Both the position numbers and the translations under genes were made by a program. Positions 36,093 to 46,800 of a stretch of DNA of 64,000 nt are shown in pieces; the first letter of the stretch is position 1, and every line of letters begins with the position of its first letter. The notes beneath the pieces are model-generated. The model saw only the letters and a program-made list of their open reading frames with translations. It made no database searches and was not told the DNA's origin. Where the stretch lies: contig JAEPRB010000179.1 of NCBI GenBank assembly GCA_016758965.1, positions 1 to 64,000 on the forward strand, given 5' to 3'. Source of the DNA: Circinella minor (lineage: Eukaryota; Mucoromycota; Mucoromycetes; Mucorales; Lichtheimiaceae).

Positions 36093-37502
36093 CTATTCTT
36101 GTGGTGTTCCTTCTGAATGATTATCTTTATCATCTTTTAATTGATGTTCCTCCATATCTTTATCACCCTCACTAGTTAACGTAATTTTAGAGGGTGTTAA
36201 TAGTGGTTCTTCAGCATAAGCAACTTCTTCATTATTATTAATATTATTCATTTCTTCTTCCGTTACTGCTTCCTGTTGATCATCAGCTTCTGCAGTCAAG
36301 GGTTGTTCGTTTGAATCAGTTGGTTCATTTTTAGTCGTATCGTCACCACCTTTATCTTTTTCCGTAATTGTATTATTTTCTGATTGTTGGTCTTTATTTA
36401 ATCGTTTGTTTGGTCGAGGACGATATTCAACAAAGACCTTTTCTTCCAATATTACGTTTTCATCCAATTGATCTTGTAACCATATATATATTGTTGGGAA
36501 TTCAATCACTTTTTCTCCTCGTAATATATCTTTTACCGTTCGATCCAAATGTGATGTTAAATTTACGAATGTATTTTTTGGAGCACCTTCTTTTTTTAAT
36601 CCAATGACAAGTTGATCCATCCCAGCATCTCTAAAATCGCGTACTTGGTATCTAATTGTGTTATAATCCCCTTTCCCTTGAGGCTTTTCGACAAATAACA
36701 TATTTTCAAACATTCCTCGTATAGTTTTCGCTTGTGGTATACTTTATATATACAAATGAGTGACTAATGTAAGTCTTTTAAGTCTTTTTCTTTTCTTATA
36801 CCACATAGATAATATTTTTGATTACTTACGAATATTCAAGTATTTTCTGCACTGTATTATTTCGATGAAAACAGCATTCAACTGTCCAATACATTTGATG
36901 TGTACTAAGTAAATATATAACATGTAGATATTTTAGTAACAAGAAAGCAAGTGTACATTCAAAAACAAATATTATCAATATATATATATACACTTTACTT
37001 GTTGTTATAACTGGTTTTGTTAATTTTATGTCGTGTCATAATCGCAGGTAATACATTATATTGGATACCCATTTCGCGTGCTTTTTTCATTATCAGTTTC
37101 GAGCGGTTATCCATAAATGCCGGTGCTTTATATCGTTCACGAGTTAGCGTATCGGATCGTCGTGATATGTCTTCAAGATAGGTATAATCTATAGATATAA
37201 CATTTTAGTTAATGATAATGGTAATAATAATAATAAGAAAAGAGCAAGTGAGGTAATTGGGAAGGAGTATGTCATTGTATGTATAACGTACCACTCATCA
37301 TGTGCGAGTAATTGTATTTATCTCTTGATACAAAAGATGTCTTGTCTCGTTCACCTGAACATTTATTTTCTTCCTTATGACGTTTGACACAATCAACTGA
37401 ACAAGTATGAATGGAACATCGAGGACATGTATATTTATGTGGATTAACATTACACATTTGACATTGTTGCTGCTCCTGCTCTTGATCTTGATTCTGATCC
37501 AT
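36093..37502 (-). CDS. BCD1: BCD1/ZNHIT6-like zf-HIT protein, box C/D snoRNP assembly
   Basis: Required for biogenesis and stability of box C/D snoRNAs in the nucleus. Exons: 37502-37292, 37188-36999, 36904-36830 and 36741-36093, giving 374 residues. The N-terminal zf-HIT zinc finger has all eight ligands: Cys14, Cys17, Cys26, Cys29, Cys34, Cys38, His42 and Cys48 (CPRCSIHTCSVDCVKRHK). The BCD1 body follows with NRSKLIMKKAREMGIQYNVL, THQMYWTVECCF and a C-terminal FPTIYIWL motif. The last 110 residues are acidic and Gln/Asn/Glu-rich. It is convergent with the lipase gene, 114 bases away. Confidence 0.9.
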
Positions 37503-37766
37503 ACTTTCTTTTTTGGCCCTTTTCGAACAATTATTACAGAAAAAAGTGAAGTTTTTTTTTTTTTTTGTAGGAGACTAAAGAGTCTGTTTTTATTTAATTA
37601 AAAAGGTAAAGTTTATGCTGCTGCAATACAAAAAGTTTTGACAACAAAAAAAAATAATAAAACTCCTCTTTCGGATAAATCCAAGCGTGCATTTACGCTC
37701 CACATTTCTCTTTTCCTTTCTATTTTTCTATTATAACTAAACACAAAAAAAAACGTTGACATATAA

Positions 37767-38482
37767 ATGTCATCTGCAGCGACTGCAGCGGTAGCAAGAA
37801 CAGCAACACCTGGTCCATCTAATCAACAACAACAACAAGAAAGACCATGGATTCAAAAATGGCCAGATATTGCCCTTATTTTACCTAATACAGGAAGTAT
37901 GGGAAGGGACATGGTAACTGTTTTTTTTCCCTGAAAACATATCTTTATTAATTGGGATACTTTTTTATTTATTTATTTTTGCTGTAAACAATTTCGTCTT
38001 ATATCATTATATATTATTTTTAAATAGTTGGCCAACGAACGAAACTTTTTAACATTTTTCAAATTATCAGTTACACTTATTGTCCTCGGTAAATATAACT
38101 AAAGGAAGCAAAAAGAAAAAAGAACTACTTTGCTTTATTTATTTTTATGTGGTTAAGTTTGTGATTTACTAAACTGGACGAATTAGGATTCACTATACTA
38201 CTAAAGTTTCGTCTCCCAGATGATCAAGGCAATACACCAGACGATTGGGCAGATGAATCAGTGACTCAACCCATAGGTTACATTTTTATTGCCATTGGAT
38301 TTACAGCATTACTGACAGCGGTTGGCAAATACTTTAAAACACAATTTTTATTAGTAAAAAAGAGGAACTTTATACAAGCTGGTTGGGGGTCCTTTATTAT
38401 TGTATCATTATTATTCACATTTGCTTGTGTTGTCATGATTTTAGCGTCCCTTCGCTCGACTTTATTTCAGATACCCAGTTAA
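37767..38482 (+). CDS. DUF202 membrane protein
   Basis: Exons: 37767-37913, 38028-38088 and 38187-38482, giving 167 residues. After a polar, Ala/Gln-rich N-terminus, the DUF202 hallmark LANERNFLTFFKLSVTLIVL appears (family consensus LANERTFLAWLRT), then helices GYIFIAIGFTALLTAVG and SFIIVSLLFTFACVVMILA. Related domains occur in the vacuolar VTC complex and in small multi-pass proteins. The precise role is unknown. It is divergent from BCD1 with only 264 bases between the starts, so the two probably share a promoter region. Confidence 0.87.
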
Positions 38483-39659
38483 ATATATGTATATGATTAT
38501 TTATTATTACAACATTATTAAAAAATATAACAACTAGTTAGTTATCTATATTAATATATTATTTGCTACTATAGTATACAGAAAAAGAGAAGTGTACGGT
38601 ATAGATAACATACAAACATTAATTTTCTACTTGTACTACCTTCCCATTGATCACGCTCGTCATCCCCTGTCATCGGATTTGATCTATAGATGCATGATAT
38701 CTTATTTCGTCATACTTACCTTATTGTTTTTGGTCTATTCACATAGTTATTATGGTAACATTCATGAGAAATATATAAATAATCCAAATATGGGATATAT
38801 GTATATACATAGCATGAAATCTTGATGGAAAGGAAACCCTTTATTTTAATATGATTTTTTCTTAGCAACCAATACAATAATCAATAACCCATTTCAAAAA
38901 AAAAACAATATACATCATGATATGGATTGGATACATAAAAAGAAGTACAACTGTTTCGATTCGCTTTGATTCCATTATCGTTTTCTCCTTCGTTCTATTA
39001 ACTCACTAAACAATTGGATTATTTTTTGAATTGAAATTATTCAGGCAATTGTGCATGTATGAGTGTACTATGTGGTATTTGAATGGTAGGGCAACGCGAT
39101 ACTTTTTAACTCAAAACATTCTAATTATTTAGGGTAAATGGAGTGAACAAGAAAAGAATAATGGAGTTGAAAATGAATCTAGACAATCACTGTATACTTC
39201 CATATATGCAACTTATATCATGATGGGTATTATTTTTCGGGTTGAGTCCCTGAATGTAATATTAAATGCAAGTGCAGAGAATTATGTGAATCTCTAAAAT
39301 TTCATATCGACCTAACCTAAAATGAACAATAGCTTTAATATATATTCTTAAAAACGAAACATCTGTAATAGTAGCTATATGACACTTATTCTTTCGTATG
39401 ATCTGTCTCGAAGAAATATGTTAAATCAGTCGTCGTGTTCATGGCAGAACTTGAATAACACAAACACTTTTCATTGTAAATGGCGTTATGTGACCTAGGA
39501 TAGTTCTTGATATCACCCAATTATATGTTTTATGCTGTATAAAAGGAAGTGAGTAAAAATCCATCATATAGAAATCTGATTTTTAACAAATTTGGGAAAT
39601 TTTATGCTATACACAGCATCCCTCTTTTTTTTACTGTTATTATTCAAAGCATAATAAAC
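38483..39659. other. Intergenic with a coding relic
   Basis: AT-rich, containing one plus-strand relic (39133-39297). The 38592-38825 open frame is hydrophobic by base composition and is not supported as a gene. Confidence 0.45.
39133..39297 (+). pseudogene. Coding relic with acceptor-like 5' edge
   Basis: After TTTAG the sequence reads GKWSEQEKNNGVENESRQSL, then YTSIYATYIMMGIIFRVES and NVILNASAENYVNL before TAA. The composition is protein-like and the edge looks like a splice acceptor, but no upstream exon was found. Probably the last exon of a lost gene. No family was recognised. Confidence 0.3.
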
Positions 39660-40796
39660 ATGAGTCGCAGACGTTTATTTTCACAAGTTCAAGATATTGA
39701 CGACAATGACAATGATCAAGAAGTTACAGTAAAATCAGCACTTCCTCTTTCAAAAACAAAAGCACAGCTTGTTAATGGACAACCTGTTTCAGGTGAGGAT
39801 TATCTCTTGATGGTTCGGTAATAAAAAAATAATTGCAACTTTTTTTTTGTTTGAAATCGCACAAGCAATTGCGGGACAGACTACGAATTGTTTCCTCGAA
39901 AACTAAATGGATGTGTTTTTTTTTACAATTGTTATATGTATGAAAATATAAAATAGAGATCAAGCCAGTAAATGTGCCACTACGGCAATAGCAAAAGGTC
40001 CACCACCAGCAATAAAAAAACCTTCGTTACCACCAAGTTTTTCATTCTTTCAAGAAAGTGAAACACCCGAATTTTTATTACCAGATCCCATATGGCAGCA
40101 AGAATATGCAGAGTCATTCAAATCTTATCAATTGGTAATAAATTTATCTTATTATTATAGTACTTTTATAAGATATATCTATATCTCAATAAATGATGAA
40201 ATATTAACAAATTCTTTTTGAAAAAAAAAATAGTATAAGCAAAACAATAAGCCTAAAAAAGAAAGTGCAAAGTTACCAAGCAACTGGCGTACATATTGCT
40301 ATGACAACAAGGAACCAGACCAAGAACAACTTGATATTATTGCTCATTGTACACAGGTTAATATATATATATATGTCTCATAAATATATGGGTAAATTCT
40401 AATGTTTAGCTTTTCATTTATATATATAGCAAAATATCATCACTTTACTGAGAAATTATAAAAATTGGTTGACAGAAATGACATATGGAGAAGTAAGCAA
40501 CCAAAAAAAAAAAACAAAGACGATTCTTTTGGATCTAATGTGAAACCAAAAAATAATATTAGTAACACTATATCTTCTTTTGTACCATTGCTATAAAATA
40601 GTCATTGTGGATATTCACTTTATTGATATACTTAGATCCAGTAATGGTTGCACAACATGTTTCCGTATTAAGAGAATTAGCACGTAAATGTATTAAAATC
40701 CGAAATGAAAAACAAGTTCATGATGATACTGTAATACGACTTAATATGATAATTACTATTATTGCCAAGGTGTTTGGACAAGCTGATATGATATAA
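39660..40796 (+). CDS. Gemin2-like SMN-complex protein
   Basis: Core subunit of the SMN complex that loads Sm proteins on spliceosomal snRNAs. Exons: 39660-39817, 39957-40134, 40234-40356, 40430-40492 and 40602-40796, giving 238 residues. Recognised by VSGEDYLLMVRDQASKC, then LPDPIWQQEYAESFKSYQ, the central LPSNWRTYCYDNKEP, ITLLRNYKNWL, and the C-terminal helical signature SLWIFTLLIYLDPVMVAQHV, then LRELARKCIKIRN and LNMIITIIAKVFGQADMI, matching the WLYALLACLE...RQLARRC...NLLICLVSRYFGQ pattern of Gemin2/SIP1. The yeast counterpart Brr1 is very divergent. The donor at 39818 was chosen to keep the conserved GEDYLLMVRD. Confidence 0.9.
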
Positions 40797-41135
40797 CATA
40801 TATAATTTTCTGTATATAAAAAATGTTTTTATATAATAATATCCCTTTTTCATAACAAGTAATATAAAAAAGCCCAACAAAAAAACAGAATAAGAAAAAA
40901 AAAGTATTACTTTACATAAAAAAAGAGAAAACAAAATAGAGAGATAAAAAAGAAACTAAAAGGAGGAAATGTTATATGTATACGGGTGTATGTATGTTGG
41001 TAAAAAAAATCGTGTGTTAATGATGGAGTGTCAAATAGATACAAAAAGAGATTTATGGCAGGTGGGGAGATAATTATTATTATTTTTTGAAAGGATAAAG
41101 TGTGTATATGGAAAAGAAATGAAAGGGGAAATCTA
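40797..41135. other. 3' spacer between convergent genes
   Basis: AT-rich 3' flanks of Gemin2 and PEX5. No gene was seen. Confidence 0.5.
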
Positions 41136-43356
41136 TTAGAATTCGAATTCACCTCTAAGCTGATTAATATCAAAACCAGCCTTGGCTTGATTAGCCAAAT
41201 CTTCACGGTTCATCATTACAAATGTTTTACGAAGCATTTCCCACAAATTACTCGAAACATTAACACCTTCTTCATTATCCACGCCTCGTTTATGCATGGA
41301 AAGAGCAGTCAAAAGATGTTCAGCAGCTTCTTTGTAACAACCAATATTAATACAACTGACACCCAAATTGTATCGAGCACGAACGAAGGAAGGACATAAT
41401 TCTAATGCTTTATGATAAGCATCAATGGCTTCTTCGGATCGGCCGCTATTAGCCAATGTGGCTCCAAGTCTGTTCCATAATAAATAATCCTAAAATAGTA
41501 AAAAAAAAATTAGATGATTTGAATTTTTAAAACGTTCTTCCTCTCCACATGTATAAACTTACATCAGGACGGCCCTTAAGTGCAGCAAAGAAACAATCAA
41601 CAGCCTTGTCTAAATCACCACTACCGTAAAACAATACACCCAAACCAACTTGAACATCAGGATCCATTTGTTGACCCTCAGGGGCTTGACGTGCAGCAGT
41701 CAAAAATAAATCGGTAACACGACTGTGTAATTCAAAGGGGGTTGCAGGAGCAGGCATATTACTGGAAACAAGTTCAGGATATTTAGCACCCATCCAACGT
41801 TCCAAAGTTTGATAAGCAGCATGATCATAAGATTCATTGGTATAACTCACAGCCAAGGACATCATGGCCGAGAAATTTTGTGGATCCACTTCAACAGCCT
41901 TTTCCAACGCTCGAATAGCGGGTTCTTCCTTTTCATTTTGAGCTTGAGCATTACCCAAATGCATCCAAGCTTCCGAATTTTGAGGTGTACGTTGAACAAC
42001 AGCTTCAAAAGCCAATGCAGCTTCACTTAAACTGCCACCTTCGTTAATCAGACGTAAACCTTCAGCCATGGGATCACCATGATCCATATAAGGATTCACT
42101 ACTTCAAATACATATTCACCGAGATCTGGCTTGTAAACAGCAGGATTATTGCTAAAATTACCAAATTCCTCTTCCCAGTCTTCAGGTCCTTCACCCTCAT
42201 TGGCCATTTGATCACGAATATCTTGCCATACATTTTCAAATTGATCAAACAGTTTTGGATCTTGTGCTGCTGCAGCTTCTTCTACCTTGCGAGCAATTTC
42301 TTCATCCGTCTCGGTAGGTTTAGCATCAAAAGCAGCAAATTGATCCTCCCATTGTGCATTATTACCATCCAATTCGACTATCTTGCCTTTACCCTTATTA
42401 TCTTGATTCATTGCAAATTCACCTGCCCAATCAAAATGCTTTTCAAATGCTTGATCAAATGCTTCTAATTGTTGAGGGTTCATGTGTACGGTTTCGGGAT
42501 GATTCATAAATTCATTTCTCCACACTAAACAGAAAAATCAAAATAATCACATGTCAATTAAATATAAAATTATGCTTTCAAATCCCAAATTATATTTTTT
42601 TGGCCCGCTCTTACAATCTCTTGCTCTGACCTCCTTCATCATTCTCCCCCTCCCCCAACCTTTTTTTTTAATGATAAATAACAACAACAAAAAATTATAA
42701 ATAAACTTACCAGAAGCATTCATTGTCGGTCCAGCCGCAGTTCTACTTTCTTGAAAAGCTTTTTCCATGGCAGCTTCTTCTTCGGATGAAATTTCTCTCA
42801 ATCGAGGTCCAGCTTGTTGAAATTCGTTTGCCCAACCACCAACTCGTACCGCATCCAATTCACGATGTAAGTCTGACATTTCAAAAGGTCGACCTGGACC
42901 TGGACGTTGTTGTGGTCGAAGTTGTTGTTCTCGTTCAAAGAATTCATTTACCATACCATCATCATGAAACTCTTGTCTTGCTGTTCGCATCTATATATAT
43001 ATTTCCCACCCACAACCAGCAGCAACATATCAGACCCATCTATCCTTTTGAGAACAATAGACAACAAAATAGTATAGCAAAATAAAATAAAATAGAAACT
43101 TACAGACGAAGGTCCTGCGGAACCTTGTGCTGAGCCTTCAAATCGATCCTATAAATATTACATATAAAATATGTATATATATATTTTAAACATTCAGGAA
43201 CCTCATTTTTTTTTTTTGGAAACGGAATTACTAAGCTCAGTTATCATTATATTTATTTACCCTTTGCAAAGATCGATCTTGACTAAATTGCTTAAGCATT
43301 TGTGACATTGGATTTGCTCCAGTAGAGCAACTAGCGTCTCCTCCTTGAAAAGCCAT
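41136..43356 (-). CDS. PEX5: Peroxisomal targeting signal 1 receptor PEX5
   Basis: Cycling receptor that binds C-terminal SKL-type signals in the cytosol and delivers cargo to the peroxisomal docking complex. Exons: 43356-43261, 43148-43104, 42990-42711, 42524-41563 and 41489-41136, giving 578 residues. The N-terminus has the conserved recycling cysteine (Cys10, MAFQGGDASC). The disordered half has several WxxxF motifs for PEX14/PEX13 (WANEF, WRNEF, WAGEF, WEDQF, WEEEF). The C-terminal half has TPR repeats (EAWMHLGNAQAQNEKEEPAI, VGLGVLFYGSGDLDKAVDCF, LLWNRLGATLANSGRSEEAI, ARYNLGVSCINIGCYKEAAE) and the usual C-terminal helical bundle ending near LWEMLRKTFVMMNRED. Complete and of normal length. 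Confidence 0.97.
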
Positions 43357-43823
43357 ATTATATTATTGTTATGTAGAAAAAAAAAGTTAATATAAGGAAA
43401 AAAAAAAAAGGGAAAAAGAGAAGAAAATAACGGACGGTATAAAGAAAAGCGGGGTATTCTTTGTAATTGAATCCAACGAATATATTTGTCAGCTCTTTCT
43501 TACACTCAAATGGCAAGTCCCGCCTCTTTAGAATTATAGTCAGCATAAAACTAGCCTGGATAAACTCTTTCAGCCTTAATTTTTTGCGGGGTGTGTGTGG
43601 CCAGCGGACCTTTGTTTTTTTTCTTATTATACATTATATTCCCATGACACAAAAAAAAAAAATGAAAGAATTTGAATGGAGTTGTGTGTTAAAAAAAAGT
43701 TTATGTCAATGCAGCTCTCCAATAAACCCTTGTTGATAAAGAAAAAAAATCATATAAAAAATTAAATGAATCGTTCAATTAATTATCTTCTTTACCTTTT
43801 TTTTTTATGTAATTAAAAAGAAA
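43357..43823. other. Divergent promoter region
   Basis: Promoter spacer between PEX5 (-) and the large Gly/Gln-rich gene (+), with poly-A runs. No gene was seen. Confidence 0.45.
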
Positions 43824-46800
43824 ATGGATTTTATACGAAAAAAAGCTTCAAACGCATTTACTCATCCACCGGATGATCCTGGGATGAAATTTGGGTCAGT
43901 TTATATTGTTTTTTTTTTCACACACATTTCAAAAAAAAGTATGAACTCTTAATAAATACTTACATACAATCACTGCTATAGTCCCACAGATATTCAACAA
44001 CAACAAGGGACAGTTCTTGAACAATCAGCCATAGACCTCGAGGAAGATGATCAACATCCTTGTGAAGTTGAACCCCAAGTAGCTAAACCACAACGTGCTG
44101 TAGTAGGTCAAGAATCTACTGCACCGCCGATCCAACAAGAGCCAATCAAAGAACGAGACATTAATACAAACCAACGTTCAGATTTTTCAAACACTCAAGA
44201 TGATATGGTCCGTCGTCGTGATGTTAAACCAGAGACCATTACTACTACTACTGGTGCTCCCGGTATAGCTGGTGCTTCTGGTACAGCTGGTGCTCCTGGT
44301 ACAGCTGGTGCTCCTGGTACAGCTGGTGCTCCTGGTACAGCTGGTGCTCCTGGTACAGCTGGTGCTCCTGGTACAGCTGGTGCTCCTGGTACAACTGGCG
44401 CTCCTAGTACTCTTGATACTACTGGTGCTCCTGATGCTCTTGGTCCTTCTAATGCTTCTGGTACTACTGGAGCTACTGGAACTACTAAAGCTGGCACTGG
44501 TGCTGCCGGTGCTGGTCTTGGTGCAGCTGCTGGCGCTGCTGCTGGTTCCCGTGTTAGTGGCACTCATACACCTGTATGGGCTTACGTTCCTACTAAAACT
44601 GTACCCCCTGCTAATCCTGAGATCATGTCCAAGAAACCTACTGCTCATAATCAACAAGTAGTTGACAGTGCTCGTTCATTACCTTCTATTCATCAAATGC
44701 CTCCCTTGCCTGCCGCTGGTTGTTTTGATTTGGATGCTCCTGGTAATGCACCCATTATTACTGGGTATAACCATGACCATCGTAGTGTTACTTCCAAAGT
44801 CGCTCAAAATGTCAATGATGCATACGAAAAGAACCAAGCACTCAATAGATCACATATGTATTCTACTACTGATAAAACAACAACTGGCTCTGGAGAACAT
44901 ACCGGAGCAAAAACTGTTGCTGGTATTGCTGCTGGTGGTGCTGTAGGTGCAGCAGCAGCTGGTGGTATTATGGCTAAATGTATGGATTATTTACGTGGTC
45001 GAGAATCTAAGGATACTTCTCAAAATTGGGATGAGCTTCTTGGTTCTTCAAAAGAGGGTATAGAAGACAAGGAACAAAAAGCTACTGCTGCTCCAATGTC
45101 TCAAGATTCTACTAGTCAACAAGAAGAACAAGGCCGAGAAAAGCTTCGAGATGAAGATTGGAAGACTCAAGATAATTCTACCAAGTTGAATAAACTTGGT
45201 GAAGAAGGTCATTACAATACATCTGGTGAACAAGGTATATTAAATAATAATGAAAGCTGTTGTTATTAGAGTGAAGTAGTTCTAACATACAAGTATATAT
45301 AGTATTACATGAACCTAAAGGTGGTGAAATTGCTCCATCAAGTAAGTAAATCATAAAAAAATATACAATTTTTTTTTTTACTAACAATAATAATATTATT
45401 TTATTTAGATGATTTGACTTCCAACCGAGCTGTTATTGATGATGATGTAAATAAATTGCAGCCTACAAGCACAGGTGGTATCATTGATCATAGTCAAGAT
45501 ATCTCTAATGGCAAGACACCAAACAGTGTTTATTCTTATATGAGAGTTGATGACAATAAGTCACCTAGCGCTTCCTATGGTCGATCTATTGATCAACCTT
45601 GTGCTTTACATGAGGATCCAGCCCTTAGCGCTGGAATCGGTGCAGGTGTTGGTGCTGCTACTGGGGGTGGTATTGCTGCTGGAACATCTGCTCATCGTCG
45701 TAAAAATAAGCAAGAGAATGATGATACTTTCGATCAAAGTGCAAAGAAGTCTGCTGAATTGGACGAACCTTATGGTAAATATAAAGATATAGCACATAAA
45801 AAAAGAAGAAACAGTTTATATTGATAACTTATATCCCGTGTCTTTTTTTCATATGAATACGTTAGGAACTACGTCGGCTATTGATCCAAATGCACAATTA
45901 GGAAGACAGCCTCGATCATCTATTGAGGATGATATGACTATGCATGATGATAGTGGTATGGGGTCCAATATTAAAGGTACTGTAAATAAATAACTATTTT
46001 GTAAAATTGTTTTTTTTTTCATGATATTAATTATTGTTTTTTCTTTACTACTACTGTATTGCATTATTTTTTTTATAAATAAAGGTTCTTCTGATCCATA
46101 CAACACCAGATCATTCGGACACACCGAACGAGACCAACCAAGATCAGCTTTCGATGCTGTTCAACAAAATGATCCTTCTTCCATGGGTGCCTGGGATGAA
46201 ATTGATGATCAAAACGACGTCCGATCCAAAACTACCACTTCTACTGGTTCTGTTTCTAAAAATAATAAGAATCCATTTGTTCAAGGTAAAGGGAGGGAAA
46301 AATTTACTGGGGTTTAGTTTTATGCACAAAAAATTACCAAAATTATTTTTTTCGTCCTGCAGAAGCAAAAATAAAATAAAATAAATAACATGGGTTATAT
46401 AAATCTTTTACATAGATCAAACTTCCAAAACATCAACAACTCATGATCAACAGAAACCTGCTCGTAAGTAGTAATGTTTTTTTTTTATTGATGCAAACTT
46501 AAATAGAAATAATTTGCTTAATTGGTGAATTTTTTTTTTAATATTTTGCAGGTCCAGGTGAATTCTTATTCGATGAATCCTATAGCCATGATAATAGCAA
46601 AGATACAACTACTGCTACCTCGGGTGTAGCTGGTGCAGGTATTGGTGCCAGTGTGGGTGCTGCAAGTGCTGCTGGTATTGATAAACATAAGCAACGTGAA
46701 CAAGGTTTTCATGATGTTGACCAAGCTATTGATAATGATGAGGATGATCAACATCCTATCGATGATACTGAAGGCACTTCTAATTTGAAACAAGAAAAAC

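Noticed and set aside
38592..38825. 77-codon plus-strand open frame after the DUF202 gene
   Set aside because: Hydrophobic composition follows from AT-rich DNA; no splice context or recognisable motif.
44272..44661. Leu/Val-rich plus-strand frame over the 18-bp repeat
   Set aside because: Alternative frame of the collagen-like tandem repeat; the Gly-X-Y frame joins both flanking exons in phase.
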